From contig JALFVN010000021.1 in NCBI GenBank assembly GCA_022787565.1, positions 1 to 45,700 on the forward strand: a stretch of DNA of 45,700 nt, in the 5' to 3' direction. Under the pieces are notes generated by a model. The model ran no database searches. It was not told the DNA's origin and worked only from the letters and a program-made list of their open reading frames with translations. Shown one piece after another: positions 35,625-44,515 of the stretch (within the stretch, counting starts at the first letter, position 1; each line of letters starts with the position of its first letter). Origin of the DNA: Clostridiales bacterium. GTDB lineage: Bacteria; Bacillota; Clostridia; Oscillospirales; Oscillospiraceae. Both the position numbers and the translations under genes were made by a program.

Positions 35625-36119
35625 TTAAGTCATGCCCTTTATGTATGCTGCCATCATGTCAATAAACTCCGCGTTGCTTGGAGCCTGCATAAGGGGCCTC
35701 CCGGCGATCTCATTCATCGCGTCCCGGTCCCCGTAGTCCCAGCAAGTATTAATCAGCGTTCGGAGCGCATGTTCCACGGAATGAGGCTTCACGCCAAAGC
35801 GCCTGGCTGTCTCCGGGTACAGACGCTTGGTGATGAGATGGATGCTCTCCTGAGAGCTTACGATTTGCTCTATCATGTATACGGCATAGTCAAAGCCAGT
35901 GTACCGCCCGGAAGCGCCAATGCTCCTGAGCAGCCGGTCAGCCGTAATGGGAATCCCGCCCTGCTTATCCGGCAGATAAATATAGAAAATATCTGAACCC
36001 TTCTTTCTTTTTTTGATGCAGGAAGGTCCAGAAAAGGAGGAGAACGGCAGTAGGGAAGGGACCGCTGCGTGTATAACTTCACTGCCTGACCTCACATAAT
36101 GTCTAAGCAAGAAGCACAT
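35625..36119 (-). CDS. Stand-alone Spo0A C-terminal-domain DNA-binding protein
   Basis: 164 residues. The C-terminal about 110 residues match the Spo0A effector domain: TGFDYAVYMIEQIVSSQESI, then HLITKRLYPETARRFGVKPH, VEHALRTLINTCWDYGD and SNAEFIDMMAAYI. In Spo0A this trimer of helices binds TGTCGAA-type boxes. No response-regulator receiver domain is present; the N-terminal about 50 residues are unlike it. The start at 36119 has only a loosely spaced AGAGG. It lies with the integrase and may be the element's regulator. Confidence 0.8.
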   Translation of the reverse strand: MCFLLRHYVRSGSEVIHAAVPSLLPFSSFSGPSCIKKRKKGSDIFYIYLPDKQGGIPITADRLLRSIGASGRYTGFDYAVYMIEQIVSSQESIHLITKRLYPETARRFGVKPHSVEHALRTLINTCWDYGDRDAMNEIAGRPLMQAPSNAEFIDMMAAYIKGMT

Positions 36120-36390
36120 TATTGTTCTCTGTTTCCTCTAATGTGCTTAAATTATACTATAAATACGGGCAATTTTGTTTATGAACACATCGCATAATGT
36201 CGCCGCAGCCTGTATGGCTGAAATGGATAACTGTCGAATTTCCTTTCGTGGTTTTGCGCATAAAGAAAAGTACCCCGCTTAAAACAGTTTGAAAAGAAGT
36301 ATAAAACAGTGACAGCCGACTCTTAAAAAGCCGGCTGTCAGCAAATTATTCGATATATTGTAATTTATTATGATATCAAATGTGCTGCAC
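36120..36390. other. Intergenic region with terminator hairpin
   Basis: 271 bases. A TATAAT on the minus strand (36151-36156) may be the -10 box of the Spo0A-like gene. No gene is seen. Confidence 0.5.
36310..36340 (-). terminator. Terminator hairpin of the lipoprotein pair
   Basis: Minus strand TGACAGCCGGC / GTCGGCTGTCA with loop of about 9 and downstream CTGTTTTAT. Located 50 bases after the last lipoprotein gene. Confidence 0.7.
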
Positions 36391-38526
36391 TCAGCTCTGC
36401 TCGGCCATGTAGATGCTGGCCCGGGACTGGATCAGGTCCACCGTATCTTCAAGGCTTCGCTGCCCGGCGAAATACGCGCTGGCCTCCGGCCAAACGATCT
36501 GCCAGATCTGCGGGTCATGCCGCGCTGCAAGGGAAGCGTTTTCAATAATGGCGGCAATTTCGTTCATGGCTTCCAGGCCGTATGGATGGATCCGGTCGTT
36601 TCCGTCCTCAACGACTTCTCTCCATGCCCGGTCAATTTGTTCCTGCATTCCATCCCGGCGGGGAGACAGAAAAAACTGGGTGTTATACTCCCGGGTGACA
36701 AATTGGCGTAAAAACGCCCAGCATTCCTCCTTGTTGGCGGAAAAGGAAGAAATGCCGAAGCTCAGCGAGGGATAGATCACATTTCCGATCTCCGGAAAGC
36801 CCACAAAACAGTAATTTTCTCCAAAGGCGCTGGGCGCGATGCTGGCCATCCAGATGTCCCCGATATTGCAGTAATACAAAAGCGATGTGCTGTTTTGCAC
36901 ATCGGTATTGAGTGTGCTGTACGCATGGGACAGCCCCTCTTCAGGGACCGTTTTGGCTGTCTCTATAATATTTTTAAAATAATCCGAATCAAAATAACAT
37001 TCTCCGGTTTCCCAGTTGACCAGCTTCTCCCCCGAGGCCGCGATAACGTTGCCAAGCCAAAAGGCTCTGCCGTAGTGATTGTCAAACAGAGTTTCCGCAT
37101 AGGGGCTTTGAGAAACAACGTCGTTTAAGTTCGCGTATGTCCAGGAAGAGGCTTCACCCACAGCTCCGGAATAAGCAAAGGATGTGGTCAGTGAATACTC
37201 CGGGACCAGTTGATACAGGCCGCCGCTGATCTCCAGAGAGCGTAAAACGCCGCTGAAGAAATCTTCCCGCGACAACTCCGGGTCTTTGTCGATATAAGGG
37301 TACAGGTCCTCCAGCAGCCCCCGACGCGCAAATGGTCCCGAGGACGGGATCGTATCAATGGAGACCATGGAGAAGTCATAAATGTCCGGAATCTTCCCGG
37401 AGAGGATATCCGCCGTCAGCTTCATCTGGGCGGCGCGATTATCCGTGCCGTCGCTGTATACGGAGTAGTTCACCACTTCAATAGGATACTGGGGGTTCTC
37501 CAAATTCCACTGGCGGATCGCCTCCTGGATCCGGTAGTCCAGCCCGTACTCGCTTGTGGTGGCCAGGAGGATGGTGGAGCCCTCCGCCGTGTCTGCCTCT
37601 TTGGGCGCAAGAGTGAGAAGGGGTGTGGGCTTGTCAAAGCTTATTTTTCCTGTGCAGATCAACTTGCTGTTTTCGGTCTCAACCACGGCTCCCCCTGTTA
37701 TGCTCAGACCGGTCCAGGAAAACAGCTTTTCCAAAGTCCGGTCCGCGAAACGATAGCCATACAGGCAGCTGCCGTCGTCCAGATAGAGGTCCCAGCTTTG
37801 CCCGGCTGCTATTCTTGAAAAAGACAGATTGAAGGCCGCCGCGGCTTCCAGGGTCTGCTTCTTGCTGTCCAGCCTGTACAGGCGGTATTTTCCGTCTTTA
37901 AGCTGCCCAAGAATCAGCTGCCCATCCCCGGTGACGGTCATTTTTGCGCCGGGTTCCACGTCCAGAGAGAAAATTTTCCTGAAGGGTTCTCCCGGCTTCG
38001 CCGCCGTCAACTGTTCATTGCTCAACAGGTAGATAACACCCTCCGCATACCTGATCTCCCTGACGGATGAATCTTCACCCATGTCCAGCGCGTCCAGCAT
38101 GTAGCTTCCCGCCTGCCTGCCCTCCGCGTCAATTTCGATGACCGCGCCGGCGTGGCTCTCGTCCAGGGGCAGGGCCAGAACGTAGATCTGCCCCTCCGGC
38201 GAGACGGTGAGGTCTCTTAGCATCTGGTCCGGAAAAGAACAGATCACCTGGCTGAGAGCGCTCTGGGGGTCATAGGCAAAGAGATAAGCGCCTTCACTGT
38301 CGCTGCCGGTATAGCAGACCCTGTCCCCGGACAGAGCTAGGGCGTCGTCGATCCATACAGCCCCGCTCTGCTCCGGAATTTCCACCGCGTACTTCAGCGG
38401 GACGATCTGCTCCGACACCTTCACCGCGTCGATCTCCGTAAGTTCCTCTTTGCCGCCGTCCTTGCTGCACGCGGCCAGGCCCAGCAGCAGAAAAAGCACA
38501 AGAAGAGAGAAAAGGATTCTTTTCAT
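36391..38526 (-). CDS. Lipoprotein: predicted beta-propeller-like N half plus extracellular solute-binding C half (paralog 2)
   Basis: 711 residues. Signal peptide with lipobox LLGLAACSKDG. Residues about 45-310 contain repeated strand units with S/T-P-E-G turns (LTVSPEGQIYVLALP, RYAEGVIYLLSNEQL, VTGDGQLILGQLKDGKYRLY), consistent with a propeller. From about 318 (TILLATTSEYGLDYRIQEAI) it resembles a family-1 solute-binding protein, with PDIYDFS, RRGLLEDLYPYIDKDPELSR and a C-terminal helix block. Clearly paralogous to the next gene across the whole length. No permease or ATPase gene adjoins it. Function unknown; ligand sensing is as likely as transport. Confidence 0.8.
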   Translation of the reverse strand: MKRILFSLLVLFLLLGLAACSKDGGKEELTEIDAVKVSEQIVPLKYAVEIPEQSGAVWIDDALALSGDRVCYTGSDSEGAYLFAYDPQSALSQVICSFPDQMLRDLTVSPEGQIYVLALPLDESHAGAVIEIDAEGRQAGSYMLDALDMGEDSSVREIRYAEGVIYLLSNEQLTAAKPGEPFRKIFSLDVEPGAKMTVTGDGQLILGQLKDGKYRLYRLDSKKQTLEAAAAFNLSFSRIAAGQSWDLYLDDGSCLYGYRFADRTLEKLFSWTGLSITGGAVVETENSKLICTGKISFDKPTPLLTLAPKEADTAEGSTILLATTSEYGLDYRIQEAIRQWNLENPQYPIEVVNYSVYSDGTDNRAAQMKLTADILSGKIPDIYDFSMVSIDTIPSSGPFARRGLLEDLYPYIDKDPELSREDFFSGVLRSLEISGGLYQLVPEYSLTTSFAYSGAVGEASSWTYANLNDVVSQSPYAETLFDNHYGRAFWLGNVIAASGEKLVNWETGECYFDSDYFKNIIETAKTVPEEGLSHAYSTLNTDVQNSTSLLYYCNIGDIWMASIAPSAFGENYCFVGFPEIGNVIYPSLSFGISSFSANKEECWAFLRQFVTREYNTQFFLSPRRDGMQEQIDRAWREVVEDGNDRIHPYGLEAMNEIAAIIENASLAARHDPQIWQIVWPEASAYFAGQRSLEDTVDLIQSRASIYMAEQS

Positions 38527-38552
38527 TTTTTACCTCCATTCGGTCCCTGTGG

Positions 38553-40685
38553 TTAGCCGGCCTGCTCAGCCATGTAGATGCTGACTCTCGACTGGATCAG
38601 GTTCATGGTATCTTCAACGCTCCGCTGATCGGCGAAATAGGCCCCCGCCTCAGAGTAAACGATCTGCCAGATCTGCGGGTCATGGCGGACCACCGTGTCC
38701 ACATTGATGATGATATCGGCCAGGGCGTTCATAGCTTCCAAACCGTAAGGGTGATATTGCCGGATCTCGCCGAAGCCCTCCCAGGTGTTGCTGATCTGGG
38801 CCCGCAGGCCGTCCAGCCGCGGCGTGATGAAGAATTTCAGCTGGTATTCTTTGGTTAAAAACTGCCGGAGAAACTGCCAGCACAGGTCCTTGTTGGGGGA
38901 ATAGGCGGAGATCCCATAGCTGCACAAAGGGTAGATCGCGCTGCCCACCTCCGGCAGGCCGGGGAAGCAATAGTCCTGCTGAAAGGCCTGGGGACCTGTG
39001 CTTGCCATCCACACATCGTTGGCGTTGATGTAGTACAGCAGGCCGGTACTCTCCGCCACCTCGTCGGCCAGAAGGGGTGTCTCCATCTCCATGCCCGTCT
39101 CGGGCATGGCTTTCATGGTCTCCAGAAGGCTCCGGAAATAGTCTGATGTAAAATAGCACTCACCGGCGGACCAATTTACCAGCTTGTTGCCGGAGGCGTC
39201 GACGATGTTTCCAAAAAGCCACATCCGGTCGTGGTGCTTGTCAAAGACAGAATCGAAACGGTCGCTGTTTTCGATGATCGCGTTGAAATTTGCATAGGTC
39301 CAGCCCTCCCGGGGCCCCACGGCGCTTGAAGCGGCAAAGGTTGTCACCAGTGAGAAGGCCGGGACTACCTCATATAACCCGCCGTTTATTTCCAGTGAGT
39401 GGATGACGCCTGGGATAAAGTCCTCCCGTGACAGCTCCGGGTCATTGTCGATATAGGGGTACAGGTCCTCCAGCAGTCCCCGCCGGGCAAACTGGGCTGA
39501 GGAGGGTATGCTGTCAATGGCGGTCAGGGAAAAATCATAGATATCCGGTATGTTTCCGGCGACCATATCGGCCATGAGCTTCACCGCTGAGGCGTTTTTA
39601 TCCTCGCCGCCGTATACGGAGTAATCGATAATTTCTATGGGGCACTGGGGGTTGTGGTTGTTCCAGTCCCTTATGGCCTCCTGGACCCGAAAATCAATCC
39701 CCGCCGGGTCGGTGGTGGCAAAGCGGATCACGCTGCTGCTCTCCTTGTCAATCTCCCGCGGCGTCAGAACCAGCAGAGGGCCGGGGGCGTCAAAGGAGAG
39801 GCGTCCGGAGCAGATCAACTTCCCGTCCGTTTCCGCCACGCTCCCCCGCAATATGCCGAGGCTGTTCCAGGAGAACAGCTTTTGAAATTCCTCTGTCTCA
39901 AAGCGATAGCCGTAAAGGGCGTTGCTGTCGCCGAGAAACACATCCCAGCTCTCCCCGCCGCAGACGTCGGAAAAAGGCATGTTGAAGGCGACGGAGCAAA
40001 GCAGTTCCAGCTTCTCCGTCGAATAGAGCTGTAGGCGGCATGTATTCTCCGCGTCGTTATACGCTAGAATAAGCTCCCCCTCAGCGGTGCAGGCCAGCCG
40101 GGCGGCGGGCTCTGCCGGTATTGACCGGTCCTGCCGGATCCCTTCCTCGACTTTCGCGGCGATTAGGGCCTTATCGCTCAGAATAAACAGCTTTCCACCG
40201 GCGTATTCGATCTGCTTCGGCAGCCGGTTTTCTTCCCCCATGAGCTTATTTAAGGCGCTTGTGCAGAGCACAGTTCCGTTTTGGTCCAGTTGGATGATCT
40301 CATATTCCCCGGCATCGGAGGCGGCGAGGAGAAACAAAACCCCTTCCGGCGAGGCTGCCACATCCCAAAAACTCTTTTCCCGGGAGGAAAAAAGCACGGT
40401 TTCTCTTGCTGCTTCCCCGTCGAAGCAGCACAGGTGATATGCCTCGCTGTCGCTGCCGATGTAATAGACCTTTCCGTCCAGGACAGTCAGCGCGTCGCTG
40501 GCCCAAATTTTGCTCTCCCTCTCATTTTCCACAAGGGAATAGCTGGGCGGAACGATTTTCCCGGACACGGAGGCCGCGTCGATCTCCGTGTCGGCCTTAT
40601 TGTTTGCCTCTTCTCTGCCGCTGCACGCGCTGAGGGCCAGGCAGAGGGCCAAAAGTAAAAGAAGAGTACACCGCTTTCTTTTCAT
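38553..40685 (-). CDS. Lipoprotein: predicted beta-propeller-like N half plus extracellular solute-binding C half (paralog 1)
   Basis: 710 residues. Lipobox LALSACSGREE. Same two-part layout as the downstream gene, with many identical blocks (GSDSEAYHLCCFD, PDIYDFS, FARRGLLEDLYPYIDNDPEL, RHDPQIWQIVYSEAGAYFAD, SRVSIYMAEQ). 26 bases separate the two genes, so they form one operon. It is divergent from the ECF sigma gene at 40816 across a 130-base shared upstream region. Confidence 0.8.
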   Translation of the reverse strand: MKRKRCTLLLLLALCLALSACSGREEANNKADTEIDAASVSGKIVPPSYSLVENERESKIWASDALTVLDGKVYYIGSDSEAYHLCCFDGEAARETVLFSSREKSFWDVAASPEGVLFLLAASDAGEYEIIQLDQNGTVLCTSALNKLMGEENRLPKQIEYAGGKLFILSDKALIAAKVEEGIRQDRSIPAEPAARLACTAEGELILAYNDAENTCRLQLYSTEKLELLCSVAFNMPFSDVCGGESWDVFLGDSNALYGYRFETEEFQKLFSWNSLGILRGSVAETDGKLICSGRLSFDAPGPLLVLTPREIDKESSSVIRFATTDPAGIDFRVQEAIRDWNNHNPQCPIEIIDYSVYGGEDKNASAVKLMADMVAGNIPDIYDFSLTAIDSIPSSAQFARRGLLEDLYPYIDNDPELSREDFIPGVIHSLEINGGLYEVVPAFSLVTTFAASSAVGPREGWTYANFNAIIENSDRFDSVFDKHHDRMWLFGNIVDASGNKLVNWSAGECYFTSDYFRSLLETMKAMPETGMEMETPLLADEVAESTGLLYYINANDVWMASTGPQAFQQDYCFPGLPEVGSAIYPLCSYGISAYSPNKDLCWQFLRQFLTKEYQLKFFITPRLDGLRAQISNTWEGFGEIRQYHPYGLEAMNALADIIINVDTVVRHDPQIWQIVYSEAGAYFADQRSVEDTMNLIQSRVSIYMAEQAG

Positions 40686-40765
40686 TTCTTTTTCTCCTTT
40701 GGTGAATGGATGGGGAAAACCCCTCTGCTACTTTATCCCTTCAGCACTCGAAAGGAGGGACAGGC

Positions 40766-40793
40766 TTTACAAAAAAATATTCTGTGATATGAT
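40766..40793 (+). promoter_or_regulatory. Promoter of the ECF sigma gene
   Basis: TTTACA (40766-40771), 16-base spacer, TATGAT (40788-40793), 22 bases before the start codon. A housekeeping-type promoter by appearance. Confidence 0.6.
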
Positions 40794-40815
40794 TCATCCC
40801 AAAGGGGGTGAGCCT

Positions 40816-41316
40816 ATGGCCGATTCATTTCTGGAAGATCTGTACCTGGAGATGTACAAAAAGCTGTATTATTACGCCTATGTGCGGCTGAAAGATGAGC
40901 AGCTGTCTCAGGAGGTCGTACAGGACGTGTTTGTCCTTGCCCAGGAAAAATTGGAGGCCCTGCGGCAAAGCCCCAACCCCCAGGGCTGGCTGATCCGGAC
41001 TGCGGGCTACACGGTCCTCCACGCCCAGCGGACCAGGCAGCTCATTCAGGCTCATTTTGCCCCTCTGGATGAGGAGATCATGGCCGCATCCCCGCCGGAA
41101 GAAGAGTTGGGCCTGCGCGAGCTGATGACGGAGGAAGAATGGCGGCTGATGAAGAGTGTTTACTGCGACGGCTATTCCATCAAGGAGGCGGCAGGCTTAT
41201 TCGGTCTCAGTTTGGAAGCCTGCCGGAAACGGCTCTACCGCCTGAAGCAGCGGCTGCGAAGCCAATTAAGAGAAGAACCGGACGCCGGGAAAGGAGGGGA
41301 AAATGATGCCGGATAA
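40816..41316 (+). CDS. ECF-type RNA polymerase sigma factor
   Basis: 166 residues from the ATG at 40816 (AAAGGGGG upstream); a longer open frame would run back through the divergent gene's start. Region 2 is in YYYAYVRLKDEQLSQEVVQD then VFVLAQEKLE and PQGWLIRTAGYTVL. Region 4 is in MTEEEWRLMKSVYCDGYSIK then EAAGLFGLSLEACRKRLYRL. Its stop overlaps the next gene by 14 nt. Likely partner of that membrane protein and possibly regulator of the divergent lipoproteins. Confidence 0.9.
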   Translation: MADSFLEDLYLEMYKKLYYYAYVRLKDEQLSQEVVQDVFVLAQEKLEALRQSPNPQGWLIRTAGYTVLHAQRTRQLIQAHFAPLDEEIMAASPPEEELGLRELMTEEEWRLMKSVYCDGYSIKEAAGLFGLSLEACRKRLYRLKQRLRSQLREEPDAGKGGENDAG

Positions 41317-42493
41317 ATTCAGGAAAAATGAACTGCAAAAGCTCTCCACGGCAGAGCTGGAGGAATTGATCCGCTCCATGCCGGCAGACATTGACCCCGA
41401 GGACTGGCTGCTGGTGATGGACGAATATACCAGCCGGGAAGAGGTCCCCGACGTGGACGCCGCCGCGGCGCTGGAAGCGTTCAAAACCGATTATGACGGG
41501 GCTGAGCCCGTATTTTCGGAGGTGGACGAACCCGGGGCCGATTCTCCCGCCTTCGGGCGCCGGAGACGGCGCGGGGCCCTGCGCATTCTGCTGGCGGCCG
41601 CCATTCTGACGGCGCTGTTTTCCGCCACCGCCTATGCCGCCGGCTGGTTCGGCCTGCGCTCCCGGGCCGTGCAGACCGGGATAGAGATCGACACCCCCGA
41701 TTTTGAGGCCGTGGGCAAAGAGGCCGCGGAGAAATCGGAGGCCGTGCTGCTGATCCCCGCCGGGTATCAGCAGTCAGCGGAATATCAGGCGGCAGAGGAA
41801 TGGTATGAAATAAATCTGCGCTACTGCCAGGAGAAAAACGCGGAATGTGAGGCCGCCGGTCAGGGCGCATGGGACTGGATGGACGTGGAAGCGGCAAAAG
41901 CGATTTTGGGCGACAGTCAGAGCATCTACAACGCCTTTGACGGGGTCCTTGCGGAAAAGCTGCTGGAGATCAGCGGAAAATACGGCGTGGCGCTCCACAG
42001 CGCCATGGCCTATCCCGCCTCCCTTTCGGAATTTTACCGTCTAACCGGCACGGAGCCCTTCGGCCTGCCGGAGTACGGGGAGCAGGTTCCCGCCTATGTG
42101 TTTGAGGACGGCTCCTTTCACGTTGAGGGGGCTTTCAGCCTTCACGGCGTCAGCTGCGATTTTTCGCTGGAGCGAGCCCTGGCCGGGACCCTGCCGCCCT
42201 ATAGCCGCCTGCTCCACGACCCGGACGCCTATGAGGAATGGGCCTATACCACGGCCTCGGGTGCGGCGGTCTGCATCGACTGGAGCAAGGAAGCGGATCA
42301 CATGTATTATGACTACGGGGAGGGCTCCGCCAAGCTCTGCTACGGGCACACGGTCACTGCCCACTACGCCCAGGACGGCGCTTTCCTCACCCTGTGGGGC
42401 TATGTCCCCGGCGGAAAAGAGGACGCCGAAGCCCTTGCCGATCTGTTCGACTTTGCCACAGCCTGCGCGGGACGTCCTGAATCAGCGGAATAA
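41303..42493 (+). CDS. Predicted anti-sigma factor, membrane anchored
   Basis: 396 residues (the start could also be the second Met). A cytoplasmic N-terminal helical part (KLSTAELEELIRSMPADIDP) is followed by one membrane segment after RRRRR (about 94-113). A large extracytoplasmic domain of about 280 residues, rich in acidic and aromatic residues, shows no motif I know. Overlap with the sigma gene and topology support an anti-sigma that senses a signal outside the membrane. Confidence 0.7.
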   Translation: MMPDKFRKNELQKLSTAELEELIRSMPADIDPEDWLLVMDEYTSREEVPDVDAAAALEAFKTDYDGAEPVFSEVDEPGADSPAFGRRRRRGALRILLAAAILTALFSATAYAAGWFGLRSRAVQTGIEIDTPDFEAVGKEAAEKSEAVLLIPAGYQQSAEYQAAEEWYEINLRYCQEKNAECEAAGQGAWDWMDVEAAKAILGDSQSIYNAFDGVLAEKLLEISGKYGVALHSAMAYPASLSEFYRLTGTEPFGLPEYGEQVPAYVFEDGSFHVEGAFSLHGVSCDFSLERALAGTLPPYSRLLHDPDAYEEWAYTTASGAAVCIDWSKEADHMYYDYGEGSAKLCYGHTVTAHYAQDGAFLTLWGYVPGGKEDAEALADLFDFATACAGRPESAE

Positions 42494-42687
42494 ACGCGAA
42501 AAGGAATACGCCTTGATGAAAGACGTATTCCTTTCCCTGCCTGGGTGTACGCTCTTTAAGAGCGGGGACCAGTCCCGCATCTATGCAGCCGCACTGCTCC
42601 ACGCACCAGCTCGCAAAAATGGGGATTATTGTCTGCCCTGAGCCATTTATTTTTCTCAATATTTCTGCTCGCAAGCAAATCAGCCTG

Positions 42688-42753
42688 AAAATCACGGTGA
42701 AACACAGTTCCCCCAATCCCCCAAGGAAATGCGTTTCACCGTGAAACGCATTT
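42688..42753. repeat. Composite palindrome repeat, left flank of AbiE module
   Basis: Half-site AAATCACGGTGAAAC (42688-42702), a 24-base spacer, then the full palindrome AAATGCGTTTCAC-C-GTGAAACGCATTT (42727-42753). The half-site can also pair with the palindrome. Same layout at 45508-45564. Confidence 0.92.
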
Positions 42754-42888
42754 GCCCAAATACGCCCAGTTGAAATGGACCTGATTGGGGAGCCTTGATT
42801 ATGCTCTGCGGCTTGATCCCACTTTTCGAATCATCTGCATTTTGCATAACTTTGTCCGGTCAAAATAATATTGTGTAAAAAAGTCATG

Positions 42889-42917
42889 TTGACGGTATGA
42901 ACAAAACGGGTTATAAT
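42889..42917 (+). promoter_or_regulatory. Promoter of the AbiE-nuclease operon
   Basis: TTGACG (42889-42894), 17-base spacer, consensus TATAAT (42912-42917). Confidence 0.88.
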
Positions 42918-42982
42918 AGTTTGACATTACTTTATCCGCTTCAATGGCTAAAATGGTGGAAAGTCAGAAAGGTACTGCACGC

Positions 42983-43582
42983 ATGACTGGTGTAGAAGAT
43001 TACAAGAATATATTTGCGCGATACGGTGGGATGATGCGTACAAAACAGCTGGAGGAAGAAAACATTCTCTATCGCAAGGTACAACAGCTCATTCAGGAAG
43101 GCTATGTGGAGAAGCTTCGCTATGGTTATTATCGATGGGTCAATCCAGATGATTTCAGCGAGGTTGGCATCATAAAATGCCTTTTCCCGGATGCTGTTCT
43201 CTGCATGAATACCGCTTTGCGCTATTATGAATACAGCGACCGGACACCCGGTGATTGGCATCTGGCTGTCAGCAAGGATTCCGGCAAATCTCGCTTCAAA
43301 ATTGATTATCCGTTTATAAAACCTTACTATGTAGAGCCTTCCATTCTGGAGCTGGGCCTGACTCGCGGAGAAATGGATGGGCACGACATCCGTATCTACG
43401 ACAAAGACCGTGTCATTTGTGACTGCCTGCGTTATCGCAATAAAATGGACAAAGAAATTTTTAATAAAGCGATTCAGAGCTACATCAATGATCCCGGAAA
43501 AAGCATCCCCAAGCTTCTGGAATACGCTGAACCATTGCGAGTAAAGAAAATAGCAAAAGAGTTGATAGGAGTGTGGCTGTAA
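42983..43582 (+). CDS. abiEi: AbiEi-type antitoxin (type IV toxin-antitoxin)
   Basis: 199 residues from the ATG at 42983 (AAAGG about 10 bases upstream); an ATG at 42944 adds 13 residues but lacks a ribosome binding site. The winged-helix N-terminus reads FARYGGMMRTKQLEEENILY, LIQEGYVEKLRYGYYRW. The central domain contains FPDAVLCMNTALRYYEYSDR and the C-terminal part DKDRVICDCLRYRNKMDKEIF, all as in AbiEi. AbiEi represses its operon and counteracts the AbiEii toxin, usually without direct binding. First gene of a three-gene unit. Confidence 0.88.
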   Translation: MTGVEDYKNIFARYGGMMRTKQLEEENILYRKVQQLIQEGYVEKLRYGYYRWVNPDDFSEVGIIKCLFPDAVLCMNTALRYYEYSDRTPGDWHLAVSKDSGKSRFKIDYPFIKPYYVEPSILELGLTRGEMDGHDIRIYDKDRVICDCLRYRNKMDKEIFNKAIQSYINDPGKSIPKLLEYAEPLRVKKIAKELIGVWL

Positions 43583-43606
43583 GCCGCTTATTCTGGAGGA
43601 ACGATT

Positions 43607-44515
43607 ATGGCTGTAAGGGGAAAAAGCATCAACCTGTTTTTGATGGATGGAAAGGCCGATGGACGCATTAAATGCACATTAGCCAATTGGACCGGTATTG
43701 CATATAAAATCCCTCGCACTGATATTGACTTGTGCAGGGATCGTGAGGACCTGAAGCAGAGTGGCGTCTATTTTCTGCTTGGCGTTTCTGATGAAACTGG
43801 CGAAAACATAGTTTATATCGGACAAGCTGGTGAACGCAAGAACGGTGAGGGAATCCTATATAGACTTCAAGAGCATAAACGAAATCCAGATAAGGATTAC
43901 TGGACAGAGGCCGTTGTTTTTACTACTGCAAACAATTCTTTCGGACCAACTGAAATCAGCTATCTTGAGCACCGCTTCTGTAAACTGGCTAAGGATGCAA
44001 AGCGATATAAGGTTAAAAATGGGAATGATCCAACACCTGGGCATATAACTGAAGAAAAGGAATGTGAGTTAGAGGAGTTCATTGAGTATGCGCAGCTTAT
44101 CATGGGAACACTCGGGCATAAAGTTTTTATTCCGCTTCAAGGTACTGTGATGGCCGAAGATGATAATCCTTTAAGTATTGCAGTTGAACAAGAACTCCAT
44201 TTGAAACATTCAAAGATTAAAGCGTCCGGAAAGCGTACCAGCGATGGTTTTGTTGTTCTTAAAGGAAGCCAGGTTGCTGTGACTGAGTCAAAAAGCTGCC
44301 CCGGTACAATCCGCAACCTTCGGCAGAAATATGCTGAGAAAATATCTGCTGATGGCAAGCTGACCGAAGATATTGGATTCAGCAGCCCTTCTGCCGCAGC
44401 CGGATTTGTGTCTTACTCCAGCGTGAACGGATTGATCGCGTGGGTGTCTGATGATGGAAAAACATTGAAGGATTTGGAGAACAATTCCTTAACAGAGGAG
44501 ATAGCTTATGTCTGA
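43607..44515 (+). CDS. GIY-YIG nuclease with DUF4357 domain
   Basis: 302 residues. GIY-YIG motif as GVYFLLGVSDETGENIVYIG (about 49-68), followed by the arginine helix LYRLQEHKRNP and the glutamate in EISYLEHRFCKLA. The C-terminal about 90 residues (SDGFVVLKGSQVAVTESKSC then GFSSPSAAAGFVSYSSVNG) match DUF4357, commonly joined to GIY-YIG domains. Likely a DNA-cutting enzyme. GGAGG lies 7 bases before the ATG. It is embedded between the AbiEi and AbiEii genes: 24 bases after the first and overlapping the second by 8. Confidence 0.92.
   Translation: MAVRGKSINLFLMDGKADGRIKCTLANWTGIAYKIPRTDIDLCRDREDLKQSGVYFLLGVSDETGENIVYIGQAGERKNGEGILYRLQEHKRNPDKDYWTEAVVFTTANNSFGPTEISYLEHRFCKLAKDAKRYKVKNGNDPTPGHITEEKECELEEFIEYAQLIMGTLGHKVFIPLQGTVMAEDDNPLSIAVEQELHLKHSKIKASGKRTSDGFVVLKGSQVAVTESKSCPGTIRNLRQKYAEKISADGKLTEDIGFSSPSAAAGFVSYSSVNGLIAWVSDDGKTLKDLENNSLTEEIAYV

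Larger units (their letters stand above)
42494..42943. other. Intergenic region before the AbiE module
   Basis: 450 bases. Just after the anti-sigma stop is a hairpin AAAGGAATACG / CGTATTCCTTT (42500-42534) without a U-tract. At 42688-42702 is a TCACGGTGAAA half-site and at 42727-42753 a full palindrome. The AbiEi promoter is at its end. No gene is seen. Confidence 0.6.
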
